Below, in pieces: positions 1-7,889 of a stretch of 64,000 nucleotides of DNA. Origin of the DNA: an uncultured Pelagibacteraceae bacterium (GTDB lineage Bacteria > Pseudomonadota > Alphaproteobacteria > Pelagibacterales > Pelagibacteraceae); NCBI GenBank assembly GCA_902560075.1, contig CACEKE010000001.1:275207-339206 (forward strand). The letters run 5' to 3'. The notes under the pieces are model-generated. The model was not told the origin of the DNA. It searched no databases and was given only the letters and a program-made list of their open reading frames with translations. Each line of letters begins with the position of its first letter. Position 1 is the first letter of the stretch. The translations under genes and the position numbers were made by a program.

Positions 1-1
1 T

Positions 2-598
2 AATTTATTTGAAACATCTATTCTTCTTTTTATTTCAACAATTTCTGGTGTGCTTGGTCAATGGCCAATTGGTTATGTATCTGATAAATACGATAGAAGA
101 TCAGTAATTGTGGTTACAACTTTTTTTGCAGCTTTATTAGCTTTTCTGTCAATATTAACCTCCAATGATCCAATAGAGAATATTTATTGGTTATCAGAAA
201 TGCATTATAAAAAAATTTTATTTTTTATATTTGTTGGTCTTTATACTAGTTTTTGTTTACCTTTATTCTCGTTAAACCTTGCGCATACAAATGATTTTGT
301 AGATAAGAATAAATTTGTTGCGGCAGGTGGAGGTTTGCAATTAATATTTGGGTTTGGTGCAATATCTGGACCGATATTATGCTCACTATTTATTCAATTT
401 CTTGATTTGAATGGTTTTTTTATTTTTTTAATTCTTTTCCATTTAATTATTGGTTTTTTTGGCGTTTATAGAATGAAAGTAAGAGAAGTTGCAAACAATC
501 CAGAGTCAACTTTCACCCCCATACCGGCAACTATTACACCTGCTGGGTTACAACTGGATCCTGATACACCAGCAAATTTGGATAATAAAAAAAATTAA
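2..598 (+). CDS. MFS transporter, 3' part only (5' end outside window)
   Basis: The frame is open from base 2 with no start codon needed inside the window, so this is the C-terminal part (about 198 residues) of a longer membrane carrier; the first GTG at base 50 is not a convincing start. The stretch GQWPIGYVSDKYDRRS matches the MFS loop motif (G-x-x-x-D-x-x-x-R-R) that lies between helices, followed by several strongly hydrophobic helices. The last 35 residues are a Pro/Thr/Asn-rich cytoplasmic tail. Substrate cannot be told. Its stop lies two bases from the stop of the convergent threonine aldolase gene. Confidence 0.8.
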   Translation, partial: NLFETSILLFISTISGVLGQWPIGYVSDKYDRRSVIVVTTFFAALLAFLSILTSNDPIENIYWLSEMHYKKILFFIFVGLYTSFCLPLFSLNLAHTNDFVDKNKFVAAGGGLQLIFGFGAISGPILCSLFIQFLDLNGFFIFLILFHLIIGFFGVYRMKVREVANNPESTFTPIPATITPAGLQLDPDTPANLDNKKN

Positions 599-600
599 GT

Positions 601-1626
601 TTATAATTTTTCTCTAATAGTTTTTACTAATTTATCTATATCTTTTTCTGTGGTATTCCATGCTGACACAAATCTAACAGAACCATCAAATGTTTCATCT
701 GGAACAGCATAATAACCTTTTTTTGATAGATGATCTTGTATACTTTTTGGAATTTTAACAAATACTTCGTTAGACTCTGTTGGATAAGTTATTTCAATGC
801 TATTTAATCTTGAAAGTTTTGTACTTAAAATTTTTGCCATTTTATTAGAATTTTTTGCATTTTTGTACCATAAGTTATTTGATATATATGCATCTAGTTG
901 AGCTGAAAGAAATCTCATTTTTGATAACAGTTGTCCTGATCTCTTTTGAAGATATTTAAAATTTTTAATATCTTCTGAGTTAAAAAAGATTATTGCTTCT
1001 GCATCTAAACATCCATTCTTAGTTCCACCAAATGTTAAAACATCGATGCCTGATTTCCAGGTAATTTCAGCTGGTGTTTTTTTTAGTGAGACTACAGCAT
1101 TTGAAAAACGTGCCCCATCCATATGAACTTTCATGTTGTTTTTCTTTGCAATTTCAGTAATTTTTTCTATTTCGTCTATTTTGTAAACTACTCCTGTTTC
1201 ACAAGATTGTGTAATACTTACCGTAGAAGGTTGGGTATTATGAACCACTCCCTCACCTCTAATATTTTTTCTTAAATCTTCTGCACTAAATTTACCATTA
1301 AAACCATCGATAGTTATTAGTTTAGCACCACCTGTAAAGAACTCAGGTGCTCCACACTCATCCACATTAATATGTGAAATTTTATGACAATATATGTTTC
1401 CATAATTTGGAGTAATTGCAGATAAAGCTAATGAGTTAGCCGCAGTCCCTGTTATAGCAGTAAATACTTTTACTTTTTTTTCAAATAATTCAGAAAATTT
1501 TCTTTCTAAATTATTTGTCCATTGATCATCTCCATAAGAATCTACATTGCCATTGTTTGCATTATTTATTGCTTGTATTACTTCTGGACAGGCAGCTGTA
1601 ACATTGTCTGAGGCAAAAATCGTCAT
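601..1626 (-). CDS. ltaE: Low-specificity L-threonine aldolase
   Basis: PLP enzyme of fold type I (341 residues, normal length) that splits L-threonine or allo-threonine into glycine and acetaldehyde. The PLP lysine is K203 in FGGTKNG; the upstream HMDGAR motif (residues 168-173) carries the Asp that binds the pyridine nitrogen, and the N-terminal FASDNVT is typical. It is the last gene of a three-gene run with the amidinotransferase (one base between stop and start) and a DMT carrier. Known family role is glycine supply or threonine breakdown, which matters because SAR11 cells are reported to depend on external glycine or serine. Substrate preference among beta-hydroxy amino acids is not decidable here. 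Confidence 0.93.
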   Translation of the reverse strand: MTIFASDNVTAACPEVIQAINNANNGNVDSYGDDQWTNNLERKFSELFEKKVKVFTAITGTAANSLALSAITPNYGNIYCHKISHINVDECGAPEFFTGGAKLITIDGFNGKFSAEDLRKNIRGEGVVHNTQPSTVSITQSCETGVVYKIDEIEKITEIAKKNNMKVHMDGARFSNAVVSLKKTPAEITWKSGIDVLTFGGTKNGCLDAEAIIFFNSEDIKNFKYLQKRSGQLLSKMRFLSAQLDAYISNNLWYKNAKNSNKMAKILSTKLSRLNSIEITYPTESNEVFVKIPKSIQDHLSKKGYYAVPDETFDGSVRFVSAWNTTEKDIDKLVKTIREKL

Positions 1627-1627
1627 A

Positions 1628-2737
1628 TTATTGGTTCGGAAAGTAATCTTTTAAATTTCCCTCTCTAAAAACGTCAGCAGTACTACAATGCAATCCGCCA
1701 CCAAATGCATATGCATCTCTTAATTCAACAGGTACGACCTCTAATCCAAGCTTATCTATTTGTTCAGCTTGATAAACTTCGCTTTTCTCTACGCATACAG
1801 TTTTTGGGTCTAAAACCAATACATTCATTGATAACCATACTGATGAATAACACAATGGTGGTGGAGAATTATGAGCAGGTTGAGCTGCATCGATAATTTT
1901 CCATCCATTTTTTTCAAAAAGCTTTCGTTGTTCCTCAGGTAGTCTTCTTTGGGGATTGTTAATAATTATACCTTCTGTAATTGGTGTAAAAGTAGCATCA
2001 ATATGTATTGGATAAGGGTCCCCAGGAAAATTTACAGCATGCACTCTGTGATTTTGAAAATGTCTTCTAAGCCAATCAATACCTTTCAGATTAGTAGTAA
2101 ATCCGTGTTGAACAATTAAATCTTTTCCAAATCTTAAAATGTCAGCAGCATCAAATAATGGTTCTTCTTCTGTTGTTACAAAAAACTTATTTTTTGTCCA
2201 TTCTAGTCTTTTTTGCACACCTATTGTGTCAGATAAATAATCTTTTCTATAATCTAAGTCTGTAAGTCTAGGTTTGGGTGCTGTTTCGTGTTTCATATTA
2301 GTATCCTCATCAAAATATTTTTGTATAAGTGGTCTATAATTTAAATATTCGAACCATCTACATCTGTAACTCATTGTAGCTTCCAACATCTCATTTCCCA
2401 CAGTAAGAATAACATCTCTTGCTGGCATACAACCAAACATGGTTTCTGACTTCCAATCAGGTGTTTCAATTTTTTGATTATGATTTATGGGCTGGGGTCT
2501 ATCTACTTTAATGCCCCTTTTTATTAGAATTTTTTCAAAATTATCCAGTAGTTCATTTGCTTTATGTACAGTTTCTTGAGTTCTTGGACCATATTTACCT
2601 TTCATGTCAGAGTCTTCGGGAACCTTTGCATCTAGTGCTGGCTCAGGCGCAGGTATGCAACATCCATCAGCCTTTCCTAAAATGACGTGTTTTAAAGGGT
2701 CCCACTCATTCCAACTGTTTACAATAGTTTTACTCAT
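1628..2737 (-). CDS. L-arginine:glycine amidinotransferase-like enzyme
   Basis: 369-residue protein of the amidinotransferase/GATM family, which moves the amidino group of arginine to an amine acceptor (glycine in the creatine pathway, giving guanidinoacetate and ornithine). The expected catalytic triad can be seen: D196 in FDAAD, H245 in HIDATF and nucleophile C351 in GGGLHCSTAD, with spacing close to that of the vertebrate enzyme. The N-terminus NSWNEWDPLKHVILG is typical. It starts directly against the stop of the upstream DMT gene and ends one base before the threonine aldolase start, so the three are probably co-transcribed. The acceptor could be glycine or another amine; streptomycin-type inosamine acceptors are less likely in this setting. 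Confidence 0.87.
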   Translation of the reverse strand: MSKTIVNSWNEWDPLKHVILGKADGCCIPAPEPALDAKVPEDSDMKGKYGPRTQETVHKANELLDNFEKILIKRGIKVDRPQPINHNQKIETPDWKSETMFGCMPARDVILTVGNEMLEATMSYRCRWFEYLNYRPLIQKYFDEDTNMKHETAPKPRLTDLDYRKDYLSDTIGVQKRLEWTKNKFFVTTEEEPLFDAADILRFGKDLIVQHGFTTNLKGIDWLRRHFQNHRVHAVNFPGDPYPIHIDATFTPITEGIIINNPQRRLPEEQRKLFEKNGWKIIDAAQPAHNSPPPLCYSSVWLSMNVLVLDPKTVCVEKSEVYQAEQIDKLGLEVVPVELRDAYAFGGGLHCSTADVFREGNLKDYFPNQ

Positions 2738-3643
2738 CTAATTTAAACCTATAAACCTCTTGTTATTTTGAATAATTAAACTGTAATAAAATATAGATAC
2801 AAAGATTAAAAATCCTCCGATTATAGTATTGTTGGATGGGATTTCATTAATTCCTAGCCACGGTAACCAAACCCAAAATATTCCACCAATAACCTCTGTT
2901 AGTGATAAAAGTGTAAGTTCAGCTGCCTGAATATGTTTTGAGCCCATAGAGTATAATATAAGACCAATGCATACTAAAGAACCATGTGTAGCAAATAAAG
3001 CTTGATTTTTACTAGAGGATAAAAAATTTAAATCCTGATTTAAAATTACAAAACCTGAAATAATTGCGCATATTAAACCTGCAATTGATACAGTTGTAAA
3101 TTTTGGTGTCTGTCTTCTCCATCGAAGAGTTACAGAAAATATTGCAAAACCTAATGCAGAAGCTAATCCAAAAATTAGACCTATAATAGATCCTGTATTT
3201 TTATTTCCAACAGCCATTATTACAATTCCAATTGCGGCAAGTATTATTGTAAGCCAAACACTTAATGAAATTTTTTCTTTAAGAAATAAAAAACTTAATA
3301 AAGCAGTTATGAATGGCATTGCAGCTAAACACAATAATGTAATTGCTGCGGATGTATTTGTAATTGACCATATAAAAGATATCATTGCAATTGCAAGACC
3401 TAACCCCCCTAAAATTCCAGATAAACCAACTTTTAAATAGTTTTTATAAAATTTAATTCCTTCTTCAAAATATAAAAAACAGTTTAATAGCAAAAAGATT
3501 ACTATTCCCCTGGTGAAAAGATATTGCCAGGGCACTGTGTTGGCTGCGTCTATATTTCTAACTACGTATGGACCTAACGACCAAAATAATCCTGCAAATA
3601 ATACAATAGGAACTGCCGCTTTCTGATTTTTAAGCTCTAACAT
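2738..3643 (-). CDS. DMT-superfamily (EamA) transporter
   Basis: About 301 residues with roughly ten hydrophobic segments and two EamA repeats, the usual size for drug/metabolite carriers in the inner membrane. I place the start at the ATG at 3643 (MLELKNQK); a TTG two codons upstream gives a slightly longer form. It is the first gene of the run that continues into the amidinotransferase and threonine aldolase genes, with no bases between its stop and the next start. By context it may move an amino acid or guanidino compound, but the family is too varied to fix substrate or direction. Confidence 0.85.
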   Translation of the reverse strand: MLELKNQKAAVPIVLFAGLFWSLGPYVVRNIDAANTVPWQYLFTRGIVIFLLLNCFLYFEEGIKFYKNYLKVGLSGILGGLGLAIAMISFIWSITNTSAAITLLCLAAMPFITALLSFLFLKEKISLSVWLTIILAAIGIVIMAVGNKNTGSIIGLIFGLASALGFAIFSVTLRWRRQTPKFTTVSIAGLICAIISGFVILNQDLNFLSSSKNQALFATHGSLVCIGLILYSMGSKHIQAAELTLLSLTEVIGGIFWVWLPWLGINEIPSNNTIIGGFLIFVSIFYYSLIIQNNKRFIGLN

Positions 3644-3726
3644 TTGCAATTTTTAATACTTATTTTTTTTCTACACAAGAAAATAAATATTAAAAATATT
3701 TCAATTACAGTGTAAATTAGGACTTT

Positions 3727-4122
3727 ATGGATTTAGATATTTTAAAGATCGCTTCAGATACTAAAAATATGAAAAAATTGGAAAATTTCACTCATAGTGC
3801 ATTAAAGAAAAATCCAATGTGCGGTGATTACATTAAATTAAAAATTAACTTAAAAAAAAACATAATAAAAGATGTAGGTTATGAAACTAAATCATGTATA
3901 TACTGTCAAGCATCTGCAAGCCTAATAACTAAAAATATAATTAATAAAAATTTGAAGTCCGTAATACAAAAAATTAAGCTAATTAATAAATTTTATCATA
4001 ACCAAGAGATAAGTATCGAAGGAAAATTGTTTAAAATTTTTAATAAAAAAAATTATAAAAGGAAGAATTGTATATACCTTCCAATTAATGCGATAGTTGA
4101 GGCTTTGAAGATAAAAAATTAA
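3727..4122 (+). CDS. NifU/IscU-like iron-sulfur cluster scaffold protein
   Basis: 131 residues matching the NifU N-terminal/SufU fold. NPMCGDYIKL supplies C32, KSCIYCQASAS supplies C57 in the place of the second cluster ligand and an extra C60, and C115 sits in RKNCIYLP, where the third ligand is expected. Proteins of this sort hold nascent Fe-S clusters or act in sulfur transfer with SufS. The gene stands alone, divergent from the DMT operon and far from suf genes within this window. The C-terminal half is lysine- and asparagine-rich as expected from the AT-rich DNA. Family assignment is good; the role as an active scaffold is inferred. Confidence 0.8.
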   Translation: MDLDILKIASDTKNMKKLENFTHSALKKNPMCGDYIKLKINLKKNIIKDVGYETKSCIYCQASASLITKNIINKNLKSVIQKIKLINKFYHNQEISIEGKLFKIFNKKNYKRKNCIYLPINAIVEALKIKN

Positions 4123-4124
4123 AT

Positions 4125-4211
4125 CTATCCAATAATAAAATTATTTTTAACCATAAGACCAATACCAATACCTAGTATAAGCGCTAAAATAAGTCTTGTT
4201 CTTCTATTCAT
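4125..4211 (-). CDS. 28-residue single-pass membrane miniprotein (putative)
   Basis: A short frame too small for usual gene callers. Its ATG follows the TAA of livM without a base between (TAA then ATG) and its TAG lies two bases from the stop of the convergent NifU-like gene, so the frame fills the gap exactly. The product is MNRRTRLIL followed by a Gly/Ile/Leu-rich stretch (residues 7-20), then a short polar tail: positively charged N-terminus plus one membrane helix. It would be translationally coupled to livM. No family recognised; it may be a small accessory of the ABC importer or a chance frame. Confidence 0.5.
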   Translation of the reverse strand: MNRRTRLILALILGIGIGLMVKNNFIIG

Positions 4212-5243
4212 TTATTTTTTTGAAAATAACCCAGCAATTTTAATCTTTATAGTTTCCCATAACTTTGCCATTCCGAGAGGCTCATAAATCATAAATATTA
4301 TCATTAAGACACCAAATACGACCTGTTCAATTGCTGATATAATTGTGGCATCTATTGCCCCGTGAAATACATTATTTCCTATATAATTTAGCAATACAGG
4401 GAATAATAAGATAAATGCAGCTCCAATAAATGCACCATTTATTGTTCCTAGACCACCCAATATAACCATAAATAGAACCTTAAAGGATAATTTAATGTCA
4501 AATGCTACTGGCTCTAATGATTTCAAATATGTAAATGCAAAAAGAGCTCCAGCAACACCACAATAAAATGAACTTATTGCAAAGGCTTGTAATTTTGTTT
4601 TAAGCAATGATACTCCCATTGACTCTGCAGCTATATCCATGTCTCTTACTGACATCCAATTTCTTCCAGTACTTCCTCTTGCCATATTCATTGCAATTAG
4701 TGTCATCGGCGTTACCACGGCAACAATAACTAGGTACATTTCAACAGGCGAAGTAAATGGTTTTCCCATAATTACTATATCTTGGGCAGTGATAATTCCT
4801 GAGGAATCGTAATTTTTAAACCAACCAAATTTATCAATCATCCATATAATGAAAAATTGGGATGCAAGCGTTGCAACCATTAAATAAATTCCCCTTACTC
4901 TTAAACTTGGTAATCCGAATAATATACCAAATGCTGCAGCAATTAATCCTGATATCAATAATGCGCCTACAAAAGGAATGCCTGGAACTCTTAATATTAA
5001 ATTAAAACATGCAAATGCGCCAGCTGCCATAAATCCTGCAGCACCGAGAGCTAGTTGACCTGTGTATCCCATAATAATCTGTTGTCCAATCGTAGCTAAA
5101 GCTAGACATAACCATGGAATTAATATTGAAGTATACCAGTATCCTGATGATACTGTCATAGGTATAACTACAACTCCGACAATTAATAAAATAGCAAGAT
5201 TGATTAAATCACCTCTTGTATATGTCATGAAAATTGGCTTCAT
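4212..5243 (-). CDS. livM: Branched-chain amino acid/amide-type ABC transporter permease LivM
   Basis: 343-residue inner-membrane permease of the BPD_transp_2 family with about nine to ten hydrophobic helices. The region GQIIMGYTGQLALGAAGFMA near residue 65 and the coupling segment with ARGSTGRNW are typical of LivM. It is the last large gene of the livK-F-G-H-M set, starting two bases after the livH stop with an AGGAG ribosome site that overlaps it. Substrate specificity resides in the binding protein; HAAT-family importers take branched-chain amino acids, urea or short amides. Confidence 0.9.
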   Translation of the reverse strand: MKPIFMTYTRGDLINLAILLIVGVVVIPMTVSSGYWYTSILIPWLCLALATIGQQIIMGYTGQLALGAAGFMAAGAFACFNLILRVPGIPFVGALLISGLIAAAFGILFGLPSLRVRGIYLMVATLASQFFIIWMIDKFGWFKNYDSSGIITAQDIVIMGKPFTSPVEMYLVIVAVVTPMTLIAMNMARGSTGRNWMSVRDMDIAAESMGVSLLKTKLQAFAISSFYCGVAGALFAFTYLKSLEPVAFDIKLSFKVLFMVILGGLGTINGAFIGAAFILLFPVLLNYIGNNVFHGAIDATIISAIEQVVFGVLMIIFMIYEPLGMAKLWETIKIKIAGLFSKK

Positions 5244-5245
5244 AA

Positions 5246-6154
5246 TTAAACTCTCCTAATAATTTTTTCTCCAAATAAACCTTCAGGTCTATATAACAAA
5301 AAGAAAATTGCTAATACGTATGGCGCCCATCCCTCAATGGCTCCTCCAAAAAATGGTCCAATGTATACCTCTAGAACTTTTTCAACAGCCCCAATCAATA
5401 AACCGCCAATTATGGCTCCAGGAATTGAAGAAAATCCACCAATGATAAGTACTGGAAGCGCTTTCAATGCTAAATCAACTAATGCAAATTGTACCCCAGC
5501 TCTTGCCCCCCACATCATTCCTGCTACTAAAGCAACTACACCAGCTGCTGACCATACAAGAAGCATTATATGTTTTAAGGGAATTCCAATAGAACTCGCT
5601 GCACCAGCATCATCTGCTACTGCTCTTAGACCAAGTCCCATTTTGGTATATTTAAATAATAAAGTAAGACCTATAATCATACCAAACGCAACTATTCCAG
5701 CAGTTAGGTCAATCGCACTAATAAATAATTTCAAGTTATCAGCAATCCATGGAATTGGGAAATCTTTAATCCCTAAATCTAATCTTCTTACTTCTACGCC
5801 CCACATTGCTTGAGCAAGACCTTCTAAAACATAACCTAGTCCTATAGTTGCCATAAGCAAAGTATCTTCGCTCTGGTTCATTAAAGGTCTTAAAACTAGT
5901 CTTTCAGTACATAAACCTACTATAATCATTAAGAACACCGCTAAAAAGAACGCTAAAACAAATGGTACATTAAAGTCTTGCATAAAACCAACGAATGCAA
6001 GAACTGCAAAGAATACCATAGCCCCTTGAGAAAAGTTAAATGTAGCTGAAGCTTTGTAAATTAAAACAAATCCTAAAGCCACAAGAGAATACATCGTGCC
6101 TGCAAGCAAGCCACCAACTACAACTTCAATAAAAAATAATATTTGATCCGCCAT
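5246..6154 (-). CDS. livH: Branched-chain amino acid/amide-type ABC transporter permease LivH
   Basis: 302-residue permease with eight or so hydrophobic helices. The N-terminal GGLLAGTMYSLVALGFVLIYKASATFN pattern (described here by its key residues) and the later GGFSSIPGAIIGGLLIGA segment near residue 240 are hallmarks of LivH/UrtB. Two bases separate it from livG upstream. It forms the membrane heterodimer with LivM. Confidence 0.9.
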   Translation of the reverse strand: MADQILFFIEVVVGGLLAGTMYSLVALGFVLIYKASATFNFSQGAMVFFAVLAFVGFMQDFNVPFVLAFFLAVFLMIIVGLCTERLVLRPLMNQSEDTLLMATIGLGYVLEGLAQAMWGVEVRRLDLGIKDFPIPWIADNLKLFISAIDLTAGIVAFGMIIGLTLLFKYTKMGLGLRAVADDAGAASSIGIPLKHIMLLVWSAAGVVALVAGMMWGARAGVQFALVDLALKALPVLIIGGFSSIPGAIIGGLLIGAVEKVLEVYIGPFFGGAIEGWAPYVLAIFFLLYRPEGLFGEKIIRRV

Positions 6155-6156
6155 AA

Positions 6157-6948
6157 CTAGTGTTCTACCCCTAAATACGCATCAATAACTCTTTGATTGG
6201 ATCTTACTTCATCTGGTGTTCCGTCACCTATAACTTTACCATAATCCAATACTACAACTCTATCTGATATATCCATTACTACTCCCATATCATGTTCAAT
6301 CAAAACCATTGTAGTTCCAATTTCGTCATTTACTTTAAGAATAAATCTACACATTTCTCTTTTTTCTTCTACATTCATTCCAGCCATAGGTTCATCTAAT
6401 AATATTAAATTTGCATCTGTTGCTAAGGCTCTTCCGAGTTCTACTTTTTTTTGTAAACCATAAGGTAACTTTCCTACTGGCGTATTCTTAATATCCTCGA
6501 TTTCTAAAAATTCCACTATCTCCTCACACCTGTCCCTATTAACTTTTTCTTCTCTTTTTGCCTTAGGTAATTGTAATGCTACCTCCATAAAGTTTGAGGT
6601 CGTATGAAGTTTACGTCCAACTAGTATATTATCCAAAACTGACATTCTTTTAAACAAAGCCAAGTTTTGAAATGTTCTTGATATTCCTTTCTGTGCCATA
6701 ATATTTGGGGTAACTTTTTGAATTTCTTCTCCTTTGTAAGTAACAGACCCGACTTGAGGTTTATAAATACCATTAATACAGTTTAACATTGAGCTTTTTC
6801 CTGCCCCATTTGGTCCAATGATTGCTCTTATTTCATGTTCTAAAACATTAAATGACGTATCTGTGATAGCTTTTACACCGCCAAAACTTAAAGAAATATT
6901 TTTTACCTCTAAAACTGGTCCTCCAATTGGAAAATTTCTTTCAGTCAT
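6157..6948 (-). CDS. livG: HAAT-family ABC transporter ATP-binding protein LivG
   Basis: 263 residues with Walker A GPNGAGKSS, the signature region LPYGLQKKVELGRAL, Walker B ILLDEPMAGM and the switch histidine in LIEHDMGVVM. These are characteristic of LivG. The ATG overlaps the livF stop by one base (TAATG), indicating coupled translation. It powers import together with LivF on the cytoplasmic face. Confidence 0.92.
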   Translation of the reverse strand: MTERNFPIGGPVLEVKNISLSFGGVKAITDTSFNVLEHEIRAIIGPNGAGKSSMLNCINGIYKPQVGSVTYKGEEIQKVTPNIMAQKGISRTFQNLALFKRMSVLDNILVGRKLHTTSNFMEVALQLPKAKREEKVNRDRCEEIVEFLEIEDIKNTPVGKLPYGLQKKVELGRALATDANLILLDEPMAGMNVEEKREMCRFILKVNDEIGTTMVLIEHDMGVVMDISDRVVVLDYGKVIGDGTPDEVRSNQRVIDAYLGVEH

Positions 6949-7769
6949 TAATTAACCTTTTTTTTCTTCTTTTTTCCCTCTTCTTTAAGCACATCTCTAA
7001 AGTTTTTTCTTCCTTCTTTAGAAATACCTAAATATAATTCTTTTACTTTATCATCATTAAGCAGGCTTTTTGCTGTACCCTCTAACATCACTTTTCCTGT
7101 TTCTATAATGTAACCATGATCAGAATTTTTTAATGCAACGTTTGTATTTTGTTCAGCAAGCAAAACACTTACTCCTTCCTTTTCATTTAATTCCTTTACA
7201 ATATTAAATATTTCAGCAACAAGCTGGGGTGCTAGTCCCATTGATGGTTCATCTAACAATAACATTTTTGGTTTTGCCATCATAGCCCTAGCAACTGCTA
7301 TCATTTGCTGTTCTCCGCCTGAAGTAAAACCTGCTTGACTTTTTCTTCTTTCTTTAAGTCTTATAAAGTATCCATAAATTTTCTCTAATTCTTGATTTAT
7401 ATCTCCTCTTGATAATTTTCTTGAATACGCACCACTTATAATATTTTCTTCTACAGTCAAATGTCCAAAACACCTTCTGCCCTCTAAAACCTGAACCATT
7501 CCCATATTAACCATTTGTGAAGGGTTTTGTTTTTCAATAGCGTTTCCGTCATAATTGATGGTGCCACCTGTAACTTTTCCACGTTCAGACGCTAACATTG
7601 TAGATATTGATTTTAAAGTTGTGCTTTTTCCAGCTCCATTACCACCTAATAAAGCAACTATTTTTCCCTTAGGCACATTAAGAGTTACATCGTGCAAAGC
7701 TAAAATAACGTTATCGTAAACAACTTTGACATTTTTAAGTTCTAAAATGTTTCCAGATGCAGAACTCAT
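6948..7769 (-). CDS. livF: HAAT-family ABC transporter ATP-binding protein LivF
   Basis: 273 residues with Walker A GGNGAGKST, signature SGGEQQMIAVARAM, Walker B LLLDEPSMGLA and the LAEQN switch segment typical of LivF. It carries a C-terminal extension ending in a run of about seven lysines (near residues 263-271) that is longer than the usual family end; this may reflect AT-rich drift. A ribosome site AGAGGG lies about 12 bases before the ATG. It is separated from livK by a strong hairpin. Confidence 0.92.
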   Translation of the reverse strand: MSSASGNILELKNVKVVYDNVILALHDVTLNVPKGKIVALLGGNGAGKSTTLKSISTMLASERGKVTGGTINYDGNAIEKQNPSQMVNMGMVQVLEGRRCFGHLTVEENIISGAYSRKLSRGDINQELEKIYGYFIRLKERRKSQAGFTSGGEQQMIAVARAMMAKPKMLLLDEPSMGLAPQLVAEIFNIVKELNEKEGVSVLLAEQNTNVALKNSDHGYIIETGKVMLEGTAKSLLNDDKVKELYLGISKEGRKNFRDVLKEEGKKKKKKVN

Positions 7770-7808
7770 AAATTTTATATCCCTCTAGTATAATAATTTA
7801 GACTTTAA

Positions 7809-7867
7809 TATTGGAGGAGTTTATAAAAATTTTTGAAAAATTCAAAAACATTTTTTCTCCCCCAATA
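7809..7867 (-). terminator. Intercistronic hairpin between livK and livF
   Basis: Bases 7809-7819 and 7857-7867 pair over 11 positions with one A-C mismatch, and an inner AT stem (TTTTTGAA/TTCAAAAA) extends the fold. It lies downstream of the livK stop and upstream of livF in the transcript. Such hairpins commonly protect or attenuate mRNA so that the binding protein is made in excess over the ATPases and permeases. There is no long U-run after the outer stem, so partial attenuation or 3'-end protection is more likely than full termination. Confidence 0.55.
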
Positions 7868-7889
7868 TAATTTTATATTAAGGTCAACC

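Noticed and set aside
5337..5813. 158-codon open frame opposite livH
   Set aside because: Pro/Ala/Ile-rich antisense shadow of the livH gene with no recognisable domain.
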